Positions 7,530 through 16,575 of a stretch of DNA of 56,154 nt are shown piece by piece. Source of the stretch: Bifidobacterium saguinibicoloris (GTDB lineage: Bacteria; Actinomycetota; Actinomycetes; Actinomycetales; Bifidobacteriaceae); assembly GCF_019331725.1 (NCBI RefSeq), contig NZ_JAHBBF010000016.1, positions 1 through 56,154 of the forward strand, in the 5' to 3' direction. The stretch's first letter is position 1, and every line of letters starts with the position of its first letter. The translations under genes and the position numbers were made by a program. The notes under the pieces are model-generated. The model was not told the DNA's origin, ran no database searches, and saw only the letters and a list, made by a program, of their open reading frames with translations.

Positions 7530-9230
7530 ATGACCGACGATTCTCATGTAAGAGGATTCAACCTTCTTGATGAACCTTGGATGCCGTGTGTGTTCGTGGA
7601 CGGTAGCGTCAGGGAGCTTTCCATACGTGACGTTTTCCGTGATGCCCCACGTATCCGTTCGATTTCCGGGGATCTCCCGCAGCAGACCGTGCCGTTGGAA
7701 CGTTTGCTGCTGGCGATTCTGTATTGCGCGTACTGTGATCCGGAAGCCGACCGAAGGCGGATGAGGGATTTATGGAGCGGATTGTGGGGGAACGGGACAT
7801 TCGATATGGGTCCTCTCCAAGACTACTTCGGTGAGTTCCATGACCGGTTTTACCTTCTTGACCCGGAGCGTCCGTTCTATCAGGTTCCCGATTTGACGTA
7901 CAACGGCAAAAAAGCGTATGACCCCATCAGCGAGATGATTGCGGACGTGCCGAAGCCGGACAAGTTCCTGTTCTCCATGCGGTCGCCCGACTCATTGGAG
8001 TCCATCGGCCTCGCCCAAGCGGCTCGTTGGCTCGTGTTCCTGCAGGCATATGACACCGCAGGCATCAAGACGCCGGTGGCTGGCAATACGCATGTCAATA
8101 AAGGGAAGGTGTACGCGCCCAAAGGCATGGCGGGCACCGGATGGATGGGCGTCCTGGGGCCGGTAATGGTCGAGGGCGACAACCTGTTCCACACGCTGAT
8201 GCTGAACTGGTGCCTGTACGATACCAACAACAATATGGTGAAGATGTTCGGCAATGAGGATGATGTGGCTCCATGGGAGTTCGACGAGTCCTCAGGCCCC
8301 GATATCACGGTGCGCACATCCTTCACCGGTCCGGTGGATGCGTTGACGTTCCAGTCCCGGAGGCTGCGGCTGGTGCCGAATAAAGCCGGCAGCCGTATCG
8401 TCGGCATCGTGAACTGCTACGGTGACGTCATCGCGCCATACAACACAGACGAGTGCGAGAAGATGACGGCTTGGCGACTCAGTGTGCCGCAGCAGAAGAA
8501 ACTCGGCCTGTCCTCCCCGCCGCTCATGCCGGTCACCCATGATGCGGGTAAGGCGCTTTGGCGTGGTCTGGCTTCTATGGTCGCGGTGGGTAAGGCGGAT
8601 TTGCGTCCCGGCGTCGTCCGATGGGTCGAGGAGCTGCAACGCGAAGGCTGCCTGGATGAAGGTGTCCACTTGCTGTCGGTGTTCTCCATCCATGCTCAGG
8701 GCATGACCTATGGCACCCAGAGCAGCGTCTATGAGACCGGGATTGATGACGTACTGCAGTTGCCGTTGGCCTTCTCCCGCAAGGATTACGCGGCGATCGG
8801 CGCTGCCGTGCATGTCATCGGCAAGACACGTGAAGCCGTGGACGTCATGCTGGCGAACTACGTGCATAACTTGCGGTCGGCAGCCGGAGACCGTATGGCC
8901 GGAGGGCGTTCGCAAGCGGCTTCGGAGCGTGTCCGGGAAGATGCCTATGCGCGTCTCGACGGACTGTTCCGCGATCGGCTGGTCGGATTCACCCCGGACA
9001 AAGATTATGAAATCTACCGTGACGAATGGCTCGACGACGTGCACCGCATGCTGCTCGTCATCGGAAGCGATTACCTGTCCGACAGCAGCGTATCGGCGTT
9101 CGACGAGCATGACGCAGGCCGCATGGGCATGATGACCGCCGCTCGTGCGCGGCTGCTGTTCCTTGGTGGTCTGAACAAGACCTTGGGAAGACTGTCCGCA
9201 GATGCCGCCGTGGACAAGAAAGGAGCATGA
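7530..9230 (+). CDS. casA: Cascade large subunit Cse1 (CasA/Cas8e)
   Basis: This is the large subunit of the type I-E Cascade, which reads the PAM and positions Cas3. The N-terminus (FNLLDEPWMPCVFVDGSVRE) is the family signature, and the 566-residue length is slightly above that of characterised Cse1 proteins. The ATG at 7530 is used because homologs begin just before FNLL. A weak GGGAAGG lies 14 bases upstream. An in-frame ATG at 7470 would add 20 residues and coincides with the predicted transcription start, so a leaderless longer form cannot be excluded. The stop overlaps the region of the cse2 start. Confidence 0.94.
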   Translation: MTDDSHVRGFNLLDEPWMPCVFVDGSVRELSIRDVFRDAPRIRSISGDLPQQTVPLERLLLAILYCAYCDPEADRRRMRDLWSGLWGNGTFDMGPLQDYFGEFHDRFYLLDPERPFYQVPDLTYNGKKAYDPISEMIADVPKPDKFLFSMRSPDSLESIGLAQAARWLVFLQAYDTAGIKTPVAGNTHVNKGKVYAPKGMAGTGWMGVLGPVMVEGDNLFHTLMLNWCLYDTNNNMVKMFGNEDDVAPWEFDESSGPDITVRTSFTGPVDALTFQSRRLRLVPNKAGSRIVGIVNCYGDVIAPYNTDECEKMTAWRLSVPQQKKLGLSSPPLMPVTHDAGKALWRGLASMVAVGKADLRPGVVRWVEELQREGCLDEGVHLLSVFSIHAQGMTYGTQSSVYETGIDDVLQLPLAFSRKDYAAIGAAVHVIGKTREAVDVMLANYVHNLRSAAGDRMAGGRSQAASERVREDAYARLDGLFRDRLVGFTPDKDYEIYRDEWLDDVHRMLLVIGSDYLSDSSVSAFDEHDAGRMGMMTAARARLLFLGGLNKTLGRLSADAAVDKKGA

Positions 9231-9232
9231 CG

Positions 9233-9871
9233 ATGAGACGATACTTCTCCCGTGACATGGCGGGGAAACTGGGGTACTTCGTCAATCGCAGAATCTTCAA
9301 GCTTCAGAACGAGTACACCAAGCGGGATGGAGGGACGCCGGAATCCCGTGCCGCACTCGCCAGGCTACGCCGTGACCTCGATGGGGGGGCACCGGCATGG
9401 ATGACGATTGGTTCGGATTTGTTCGAAGGCTGGGGACAATCGTTGCCTTCCGGAGAGGAGGACCCCGCCGCGCTCCGTGCAGCGAGGACCACGATGGAAC
9501 TGTATGCGTGTCATCAGCAGTCCAGACGTCATGGAGTCGCACAGGACGCAGGGGGCGCAGACAAGACCCGCATGACCTTCGGCCGCGCATGTCGCCTCAT
9601 CGACCCGGACATGGAACATGCGAAAGGCGTCCGGCGTCGTCTGGCCGCCGCCGAAGCGGCGCCGGATTTCAACGGCGTGGTGCGCAGCGTGCGTGCGCTG
9701 ATCATGCTGATGCGGGCGCTCGGTGACGGGGCGATCACGCTTGATTACCGCTCCCTGGCCCAGGACCTCTATCAGATCCAATTCCCGGAAGCCCGCAGCG
9801 AGGTATTCCAGCGTTGGAGCATGGACTACTACTCCGGCACCGGTACGTCAACTACACGCCACGACGCTTGA
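9233..9871 (+). CDS. casB: Cascade small subunit Cse2 (CasB/Cas11e)
   Basis: This helical subunit stabilises the crRNA-target hybrid and the displaced strand along the Cascade belly. The product has about 212 residues, a typical length, and begins MRRYFSRDMAGKLGYF. Two in-frame ATGs exist, 9227 (overlapping the cse1 stop as ATGA) and 9233. The second sits seven bases after AAGGAG and is preferred. A run of seven G at 9383-9389 encodes part of LDGGAP and could be prone to slippage. Identity rests on position between cse1 and cas7, size and basic helical composition, since the family is poorly conserved. Confidence 0.9.
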   Translation: MRRYFSRDMAGKLGYFVNRRIFKLQNEYTKRDGGTPESRAALARLRRDLDGGAPAWMTIGSDLFEGWGQSLPSGEEDPAALRAARTTMELYACHQQSRRHGVAQDAGGADKTRMTFGRACRLIDPDMEHAKGVRRRLAAAEAAPDFNGVVRSVRALIMLMRALGDGAITLDYRSLAQDLYQIQFPEARSEVFQRWSMDYYSGTGTSTTRHDA

Positions 9872-9925
9872 ATCGTCGATTAAAGCTCTCGAAAACCGAA
9901 CGAAAACACTCGAAAGAAGGACATC

Positions 9926-11062
9926 ATGTTCATCGACTTGTACGACCTGCAGAACGTGCCGCCGAGCAACATCAACCGCGACGACACTGGCAGTCCGAAG
10001 ACCGCGCATTACGGCGGTACGCTGCGCTCACGTGTCTCGTCGCAGGCGTGGAAGCGCGCCATGCGTGAAATGTTCAAGGACCTGCTGGATTCCAGCCGGC
10101 TCGGCGTACGCACCAAGGGCGCGGTCTCGCTGATCCGCGACGCGATCGTCGCCAAGAGGCCCGATCTCGTCGATGACGCGGAGACGTTGGCGAAATGTGC
10201 GTTGGCTGCGACCGGCGTTGATGTCAAAGAATCGGATCGTGCGGGCAAGGACAAGGGCACCTTGGCCACGGGATATCTGATTTTCATCGCGTACCGTGAG
10301 ATCGGGCAGCTGGCCGACGTGGCGATTGGATGGCATGATTCCGGAATCGACGTATCAGGCAAACCGTCCGCCACGATGAAGAAGGAGGTAGGCGGGGTGT
10401 TCCACGGCGTCCAAGCCGTCGACATCGCCCTGTTCGGTCGTATGCTCGCTGACGCCCCCGACCTCAACACCGACGCCTCGGCGCAAGTCGCCCACGCGAT
10501 CTCCGTGGACACGATCACCCCCGAATACGATTACTTCACCGCCGTCGATGACTGCGCCTCGGACGACAATGCCGGCGCCGCCATGATCGACACCGTCGGA
10601 TTTAACTCGTCCACGCTGTACCGGTACGCGACGTTGGACATCGACTCGCTGTACGAGCAGCTGCGGGACGTGACGGCCACCGTCGAAGGCTCCGCGGCGT
10701 TCGTCGAGGCGTTCATCCGCTCCATGCCGACCGGCAAGCAGAACGCTTTCGCCAACCGTACGTTGCCGGGAACCTGCGTGGTGACGCTGCGGGACACCCA
10801 GCCGATCAACGTCGTGGACGCATTTGAGGACCCTGTACGAGGCGAGGCCGGATCGTCGATCTCCCGTCAGGCCGCCGTACGACTCGGCCGCAAGCTCAAG
10901 CTCGTGCAGGACGCCTACGGCGAGCAGCCGGTGCAGTCGTGGAACATCACCACGGACGAACCGGTCGCCGAACTGGACGAGGTGAGTGTGCACGTGACAT
11001 TCCCCGTACTGCGATCCGAACTGAAGGAAGCCCTGACGCAGGCGCTGTCCGGCCGGGAGTGA
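9926..11062 (+). CDS. casC: Cascade backbone subunit Cas7 (Cse4/CasC)
   Basis: Six copies form the Cascade backbone along the crRNA spacer. The 378-residue protein opens with FIDLYDLQNVPPSNINRDD and RSRVSSQAWKRAMRE, diagnostic of Cse4/CasC. The central NSSTLYRYATLDID and the C-terminal VHVTFPVLRSELKEAL are also family-like. AAGGA at 9917-9921 gives the ribosome site. A 54-bp gap separates it from cse2, and the cas5e start follows its stop by two bases. Confidence 0.96.
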   Translation: MFIDLYDLQNVPPSNINRDDTGSPKTAHYGGTLRSRVSSQAWKRAMREMFKDLLDSSRLGVRTKGAVSLIRDAIVAKRPDLVDDAETLAKCALAATGVDVKESDRAGKDKGTLATGYLIFIAYREIGQLADVAIGWHDSGIDVSGKPSATMKKEVGGVFHGVQAVDIALFGRMLADAPDLNTDASAQVAHAISVDTITPEYDYFTAVDDCASDDNAGAAMIDTVGFNSSTLYRYATLDIDSLYEQLRDVTATVEGSAAFVEAFIRSMPTGKQNAFANRTLPGTCVVTLRDTQPINVVDAFEDPVRGEAGSSISRQAAVRLGRKLKLVQDAYGEQPVQSWNITTDEPVAELDEVSVHVTFPVLRSELKEALTQALSGRE

Positions 11063-11064
11063 CC

Positions 11065-11826
11065 ATGAGCGTATTGCTGTTGCAACTCGCGGGGCCATTG
11101 CAGTCCTGGGGCGATTCATCACGGTTCGTGCGCAGGGAGACCCGCACCGAGCCGACGAAAAGCGGGGTAATCGGACTGCTGGCCTGCGCGCAGGGACGTG
11201 TCCGTGAGGACCCGATTGAGGATCTGCTGGGACTGTCGTTCGGCGTACGCGTCGAGCAACGCGGGCGGATCATAACGGATTTCCAGACGGAGAAATCCTT
11301 GACCCGGAAACGCAATACCCACGAATACGAGAAGACCATGCCGTTGACCTACCGGTACTATCTGGCCGATGCGCGGTTCCTGGTCGCACTGGGTGCGGAG
11401 CGATCCGCGCTCGAATCGCTCGACCAGGCGCTGCGGTCGCCCCGATGGCCGCTGTATCTGGGCCGGCGGTCCTGCCCGCCCGCGTTCCCAGTCACCTTGG
11501 GCATCCACGATGAGTATGACGATGTCCGTCAGGCGCTGGAACGGGAGCCGTGGCATGCCTCGGCATGGTACCGACGCCGGTACCCGGACCAGACGCTGGA
11601 AATCGTGTGCGACGCGTCCGAGGACGAACCGTCTGCGACGCAGGCCGACCTGCCGGTGACGTTCAGTCAGACGGATCGGCGATATGCGGGACGGGCGGTC
11701 CACCGCTACCGGATCGGCAATCCTGGAACCGAGGGAGGCGGTCGGGAGACGGCGAAACGAAATGCGCCCGGCATTCCGCCGACCTTTGACGCCACCGGTG
11801 CCGACGACCCCATGAATTTCGCATAG
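11065..11826 (+). CDS. casD: Cascade subunit Cas5e (CasD)
   Basis: Cas5e caps the 5' handle of the crRNA. The protein starts MSVLLLQLAGPLQSWGD, the standard Cas5e opening, followed by RRETRTEPTKSGVIGLLA. The ATG at 11065 is chosen because it fits this N-terminus and follows GGGAG at the end of cas7; a longer upstream frame is an artefact. The 253-residue length is normal. The last 40 residues (after the RYRIGNPG stretch) are glycine- and proline-rich and probably flexible. Confidence 0.95.
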   Translation: MSVLLLQLAGPLQSWGDSSRFVRRETRTEPTKSGVIGLLACAQGRVREDPIEDLLGLSFGVRVEQRGRIITDFQTEKSLTRKRNTHEYEKTMPLTYRYYLADARFLVALGAERSALESLDQALRSPRWPLYLGRRSCPPAFPVTLGIHDEYDDVRQALEREPWHASAWYRRRYPDQTLEIVCDASEDEPSATQADLPVTFSQTDRRYAGRAVHRYRIGNPGTEGGGRETAKRNAPGIPPTFDATGADDPMNFA

Positions 11827-11838
11827 GAGCTCATCATC

Positions 11839-12543
11839 ATGTTCATTTCACGTGTGCCATTGAACATGGCCAGAGAAGGTGCGAGACAGCTGATTGCATC
11901 GCCGTACCGCACCCATGCCGCGGTAGAGAGCGCATTCCCTCCCGATGCGGTCCGCGACGGCGAGGAAGGCCGCATCCTGTGGCGGTTGGACAACCTGACT
12001 CAGGACCACAGCATCTGGCTGTACGTGGTCAGCCCGGAAGCCCCCGATCTCACGCATATCGTCGAACAGGCCGGATGGCCGATGCATGTGCAGTGGGAGA
12101 GCAAGGACTACACGCCGCTGCTGTCGCGCATCGCGGTCGGACAGCACTGGCAGTTCCGGCTGCGTGCGAATCCGGTGCGCAGGGCCCGCGTCGACAAAGG
12201 CCGCAAACCCAAGGCGAACGGTGAAGACATCGTCGGCAAACTCCAAGGCCATGTCACCGTCAGCCAGCAGCGCGACTGGCTGGTTTCCCGTGCGGAGACG
12301 CATGGGTTCGCCCTTCTTTCCGACGACAACGGCGATCCTTCGGTGATTGTCAGGCAACGACATCGGGAACGTTTCACGCGCGAAAACCAGACGGTGACCC
12401 TGACCACCGTATTGTTCGACGGCAGACTCGTAGTAACCGACGCAGACCTGTTCCGTCATGCACTCTGTCACGGCGTCGGCCGGGCGAAGGGATTCGGATG
12501 CGGCCTACTGACTGTGGCCCCCATCCGGGAGCCGGAGACATGA
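11839..12543 (+). CDS. casE: crRNA-processing endonuclease Cas6e (CasE)
   Basis: Cas6e cuts the CRISPR transcript at the base of each repeat hairpin and stays bound to the 3' handle. The 234-residue protein begins MFISRVPLNMAREGAR and ends with the glycine-rich RNA-binding loop GRAKGFGCGLLTV, both typical of CasE. AGGAG at 11826-11830 supports the start. The palindromic repeat stem in the array at 208-786 is a suitable substrate. The stop overlaps the cas1 start. Confidence 0.95.
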   Translation: MFISRVPLNMAREGARQLIASPYRTHAAVESAFPPDAVRDGEEGRILWRLDNLTQDHSIWLYVVSPEAPDLTHIVEQAGWPMHVQWESKDYTPLLSRIAVGQHWQFRLRANPVRRARVDKGRKPKANGEDIVGKLQGHVTVSQQRDWLVSRAETHGFALLSDDNGDPSVIVRQRHRERFTRENQTVTLTTVLFDGRLVVTDADLFRHALCHGVGRAKGFGCGLLTVAPIREPET

Positions 12544-13511
12544 TCGGCAGACGACGGATTCCCGGCGCTCCTCCTCCCGAACTCGGCGAACTCGTCCGTG
12601 CCGAGGACCGTCTCTCATTCGCGTACTTCGAGCACTGCGTGATCAACCGGGCGGACAACGCCGTCACCGTCACCGACGAGACGGGGACGATGCATGTCCC
12701 CGCGGCGACGTTGAGCGTACTAATGCTGGGACCGGGGGCATCGGTCACCCATCAGGCGATGACGGTAATCGGGGAGAACGGTGCCACCGTGATTTGGGTG
12801 GGGGAACGCGGAGTACGCATGTATGCGTTCGGCAAGCCCCTGACCCACTCCTCCGCGTTATTGCAGCAGCAAGCGCGAATGGTGTCGAATACGCGATCGA
12901 GACTTGCAGTGGCGCGGAGAATGTACCAGATGCGCTTTCCCGACGAGGACGTCAGCCGACTGACCATGCAACAGCTACGTGGGCGCGAGGGGGCACGTAT
13001 CCGCCGCATATACCGCGAATGCTCGGCGCGAACCGGTGTGGCATGGGACAAGCGGACGTACGATCATGACGATTTCGAAGCGGGAAGCGAGATCAACAAG
13101 GCCCTCTCCGCGGCGCATACCTGTCTGTATGGATTGGCCCATGCCGCAATCGTCGCGCTTGGATGTTCCCCCGGACTGGGATTCGTGCATGTCGGTCATG
13201 AAAGGTCATTCGTCTATGATGTAGCGGACCTGTACAAGGCGGAACTGTCCATTCCGGTCGCGTTCGAGACGGCCGAGACACAGCCGGACGACATCGGCTC
13301 CGCCACACGTCGGCGAATGAGGGATGCTGTCTACGATTTGTCGATTATGAAACGCATGGTGCGTGACATCCGAGATTTGCTCGTGGAAGGACTCACCTCC
13401 GATGACGAACTTGGAGAAGACCATGTGGGCTTGTGGGATGGTAAGGACGGCGAAGTGGCCGCCGGCGTCTCCTACGGGGTCGATGAGTTCACGGACGATG
13501 GCGAATGGTGA
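12540..13511 (+). CDS. cas1: CRISPR adaptation integrase Cas1 (type I-E)
   Basis: Cas1 with Cas2 inserts new spacers at the leader end of an array. The 323-residue protein has the Cas1 core. The late block GFVHVGHERSFVYDVADLYKA supplies the metal-binding histidine and aspartate, and SEINKALSAAHTCLYG is the usual helical region before it. The ATG at 12540 is preferred (GGAG upstream, overlap with the cas6e stop). The gene looks intact, yet no leader-bearing array lies nearby, so adaptation must use an array outside the window or be idle. Confidence 0.95.
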   Translation: MIGRRRIPGAPPPELGELVRAEDRLSFAYFEHCVINRADNAVTVTDETGTMHVPAATLSVLMLGPGASVTHQAMTVIGENGATVIWVGERGVRMYAFGKPLTHSSALLQQQARMVSNTRSRLAVARRMYQMRFPDEDVSRLTMQQLRGREGARIRRIYRECSARTGVAWDKRTYDHDDFEAGSEINKALSAAHTCLYGLAHAAIVALGCSPGLGFVHVGHERSFVYDVADLYKAELSIPVAFETAETQPDDIGSATRRRMRDAVYDLSIMKRMVRDIRDLLVEGLTSDDELGEDHVGLWDGKDGEVAAGVSYGVDEFTDDGEW

Positions 13512-13532
13512 TGCTGCGAGGAGACGGTCGCA

Positions 13533-13886
13533 ATGGTCGTAATAGTGTTGACGGCGTGCCCTGCCGGACTGCGCGGTGATCTGACCCGATGGCTGTTGGA
13601 GATATCGGCGGGTGTGTTCGTCGGTCATGTGAGTGCGAAAGTACGTGACCGGTTGTGGTCGCGGATTGTCGACCTGATTCGTGACGGGCGTGCAATCATG
13701 GTGTATTCCGCGCGCAACGAACAGCACTTCGCCTTTCGGGTGCACCGTGCCGATTGGACTCCCGAGGATTGTGACGGACTGGAACTCATCAAACGTCCCA
13801 AGACTGGCGCGCGTTCCGATGCAAGCGCACGCAGAAACGGCTGGAGCAATGCCAGTAAATGGCGTGCGGCACGGAAATTCGGGTAG
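13533..13886 (+). CDS. cas2: CRISPR adaptation protein Cas2 (type I-E)
   Basis: Cas2 scaffolds the Cas1 integrase. The 117-residue protein begins MVVIVLTACPAGLRGDLTRWL and has the IVDLIRDGRAIMVYSARNEQHFAFR segment typical of the CasB-linked type I-E Cas2 subfamily. Its C-terminal extension (after RPKTGARS) is basic. GAGGAG lies just upstream. Only 80 bases separate it from the next gene, a polysaccharide polymerase, so the array usually found after cas2 is missing. Confidence 0.93.
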   Translation: MVVIVLTACPAGLRGDLTRWLLEISAGVFVGHVSAKVRDRLWSRIVDLIRDGRAIMVYSARNEQHFAFRVHRADWTPEDCDGLELIKRPKTGARSDASARRNGWSNASKWRAARKFG

Positions 13887-13966
13887 GGGTTGCCCCCATG
13901 TCTGGAGCGTGGGCGACAATGACAACGTAGTGTCGGTGGTTTGTGATTGGCGCGGGAGGAAGTGGC

Positions 13967-15154
13967 ATGTCGCGGCTGATGACGGATCGCTCCCGCGCCG
14001 CGGCGTTGTCCATGCGGCTGTCCGACGCGTTCCTCATCATCGTCTTCGCGGTCCAATGTCTGGGACAGGCGTTGGGGTACAACAGCGGCGACGAAGCGTA
14101 TGTCCTCATCACCGCATTGGGTTGCGTCCTGTTGGCAAACGCCATGATATGCCGGGCGTATGGTGTCCGTGACGTCGTTGTCGCGTTGCTGCTGGTCGGT
14201 GTGGCGCTGCTGAACATGATGCTGACCGGCGAGTTCACGGTGCTGCTTTCGGTGTTGCTGATTCTGGCGGCATGGGACATGGAGATTCGTCCGGTGCTGC
14301 TGTGCGCGTGCCTCGCCAAAGGTGCGGGGTTGGCCGTGCTGGCCCTGTTCGGCTGGGCCGGGGTGTTCGACGTCACCCGTACCACCCATTATTCCGCCGC
14401 CGCGGGTGGGTTCGTCACCCGTATCGGCATCAACGGCGGTTCGACGAACATCGTCCACCTGTGCTTCTTCATGGTGCTCGCCCTGAGCTGCGTGTTGTGG
14501 CGTCGGGCTTCCTCACTGCCGTCGCTGTCGCTGATGTTCATGGGCAATGCCGGGCTGTATCTTGTGTTCACGCGCAGCATCACCGGATTGGCCGTCACGT
14601 CGGGCATGCTGCTGCTTGCCGGCCTGTTGCGGTATTGGCCGTGGTTCGCGGCGGTCTTCGACCGGTGCGCGCATTTCGTCGTGCCGGCGTGCGTGCTCTT
14701 CTTTCTGGGCACCGGCTACCTGTATCGGGGGGCTTCGGGCTGGCTGGGCACGCTCGACCATCTGATGACCGGCCGCATCCGCAACGACCACTGGTGGTTG
14801 GCGAACTACGGCGTCAGCTTGTTCGGCCAGTCCAGTCCGGTGCGGGACGTGGCGTTCGACAACAGCGTCGTGTACATGGCGGTCCGTCAGGGTTTGGTCC
14901 TGAGCGTGCTCCTGTTCGGGGCCATCTGGCTGATGCTGCTGCGGTACGGCCGGCAGCGGCGTACGGACATGACGTTCCTGCTGTTCGTCGTGTTCGTGTA
15001 TGCGATGAGCGAGAGCTTCCTGCCGAGCGCGGTGACGAATCCCGCGCTGTTCGCGCTGCTGCCCCTGATCCGGGGCTCCCACGGCGCCCAGGACGTGCAG
15101 AACGTGCAAGACGTGCAAGGTTGTTCCGATCCGGAGGAAAGGTGTCTGATATGA
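13967..15154 (+). CDS. Wzy-like polysaccharide polymerase (multi-pass membrane protein)
   Basis: The 395-residue product has about ten or eleven hydrophobic segments and a large extracellular loop (FDVTRTTHYSAAAGG through NIVHLCF), the layout of O-antigen/EPS polymerases that join repeat units outside the membrane. A sequence signature is weak, as usual for this family. The ATG at 13967 follows GGGAGGA. The stop overlaps the next start as ATGA, tying it to the Wzz/kinase gene. The C-terminus has a short DVQNVQDVQ repeat. Confidence 0.7.
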   Translation: MSRLMTDRSRAAALSMRLSDAFLIIVFAVQCLGQALGYNSGDEAYVLITALGCVLLANAMICRAYGVRDVVVALLLVGVALLNMMLTGEFTVLLSVLLILAAWDMEIRPVLLCACLAKGAGLAVLALFGWAGVFDVTRTTHYSAAAGGFVTRIGINGGSTNIVHLCFFMVLALSCVLWRRASSLPSLSLMFMGNAGLYLVFTRSITGLAVTSGMLLLAGLLRYWPWFAAVFDRCAHFVVPACVLFFLGTGYLYRGASGWLGTLDHLMTGRIRNDHWWLANYGVSLFGQSSPVRDVAFDNSVVYMAVRQGLVLSVLLFGAIWLMLLRYGRQRRTDMTFLLFVVFVYAMSESFLPSAVTNPALFALLPLIRGSHGAQDVQNVQDVQGCSDPEERCLI

Positions 15155-16572
15155 CGGTGCTTACATTCCTGCATGCGTTGCGTCGCCATCTGGTCATGGC
15201 GATCGTAATCCCGCTCGTCGTGACCGTCGGCGCGGTGGGATTGTCGTTCGCGCAGACGCCGATGTACGCCGCCACCGCGAAGCTGTTCGCCATGTATCAG
15301 GGGTCGTCGGAGGGGACGTCCGACCTGACCAACGGTGCCAGCTACATCGCGAGCCAGATCGACAGCTATCCGGATCTGGTCAAGACCAATGCCGTGCTCA
15401 AGCCGGTCATCAACCGGTACGGTCTCGACGACACGGTCGCTTCCCTGGGCGAGCGCATCGACGTGCAGCGCCCCGAGGGGACGATGCTGCTGACGATCAC
15501 CGTCACCGACGGGAATGCGCAACGGTCCGCCGAACTCGCCAACGCCGTCGCGCAGTCGCTGCAGCATCAGGTGTCCTCCGGTCTGTACGAGCATGGGGAC
15601 CAGACCGACGCCGTGTCCCCGATCAACCTGAGCGTCGTGGACGAGGCGTTGCCGCCGTCGAAACCGTCCAAACCGAATCATGTCAAATACGGTGTGGTGG
15701 GCATGCTCGCGGGCGTCGTGCTTGCGGTCACGGCGGTCGTCCTGCGTTCGCTGCTCGACGTGCGCATCCACGACCGCAAGGACTTCGCCGCCCTTGTACC
15801 GGACATGCCGATCTTCGGCGAGCTCGCCAAGGGCCCGGGGTATGCGGGCGATGCCGCCGCGGTGATCGGCAGGCCCGGTGGCATGGAGGCCGACGAGATC
15901 CGCCGCATCCGCACGAACCTGCTGTTCTCCAAGCCGGCGTCGGCGGACAACAAGGGGAACGTGCTCGTCGTCACTTCCGTGCAGGCGGGGGAGGGGAAGA
16001 CGACGTTCAGCGTCAACCTCGCCGCCGCCTGTGCGGAGGCCGGTCGCCGCGTGCTGCTCATCGATGCGGATCTGCGGCATCCGTCCGTCGCCGACCGTCT
16101 GGGTATCACGGGGTCGCTGGGCCTCGCGCACGTGCTCACCGCGCAGGCCTCGTTCGAGGACGCGGTGCAGCAGTATTGGAAAGCCAACTACAGCGTGCTG
16201 CCGGCCGGCCGCAGGACCGAGAACCCGAACATGCTCATCGACTCCGATGGTATGCGCAGCCTGCTCAAGCATGTCGCGTCCCTCTACGATGACGTGATCG
16301 TCGACACCTGCCCGCTCATGGTGGGCAATGACGCCGCATTGCTGGCGCGCGGGCAGGGGAATGTGATCATGCTCGTCGGGCTTGGCGTGGAGGACCGCAG
16401 GGAGCTGCCGGAAGCCCTCGAAGGGCTCGAGATGGCCGATGTCAAGCCGTTGGGCGCGGTGCTGAACTACGCCGAACGGCACGACCGTCAGGGACACTAT
16501 TACGGCAACTACTATCACAACGCGGACAAGCGGAAGAAGACCGGCAGGAGAAGCGCCGGCAGGAAGAAGTAG
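15151..16572 (+). CDS. Chain-length regulator fused to BY-type tyrosine kinase
   Basis: The protein (473 residues) starts with a Wzz-like region: a transmembrane helix near residues 15-34, an extracellular domain, the proline-rich PPSKPSKPNH, and a second helix near 177-198. A cytoplasmic bacterial tyrosine kinase follows, with Walker A QAGEGKTTF near 280 and Walker A' LLIDADLRHP. The C-terminus carries a tyrosine cluster (GHYYGNYYHN) for autophosphorylation. Such proteins set chain length and couple polymerisation to export. Start is fixed by GGAGGAAAGG and the ATGA overlap. Confidence 0.92.
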   Translation: MTVLTFLHALRRHLVMAIVIPLVVTVGAVGLSFAQTPMYAATAKLFAMYQGSSEGTSDLTNGASYIASQIDSYPDLVKTNAVLKPVINRYGLDDTVASLGERIDVQRPEGTMLLTITVTDGNAQRSAELANAVAQSLQHQVSSGLYEHGDQTDAVSPINLSVVDEALPPSKPSKPNHVKYGVVGMLAGVVLAVTAVVLRSLLDVRIHDRKDFAALVPDMPIFGELAKGPGYAGDAAAVIGRPGGMEADEIRRIRTNLLFSKPASADNKGNVLVVTSVQAGEGKTTFSVNLAAACAEAGRRVLLIDADLRHPSVADRLGITGSLGLAHVLTAQASFEDAVQQYWKANYSVLPAGRRTENPNMLIDSDGMRSLLKHVASLYDDVIVDTCPLMVGNDAALLARGQGNVIMLVGLGVEDRRELPEALEGLEMADVKPLGAVLNYAERHDRQGHYYGNYYHNADKRKKTGRRSAGRKK

Positions 16573-16575
16573 GCC

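Noticed and set aside
7345..7533. 62-residue frame between cas3 and cse1
   Set aside because: It overlaps the promoter and the cse1 start, has no ribosome site and no family features.
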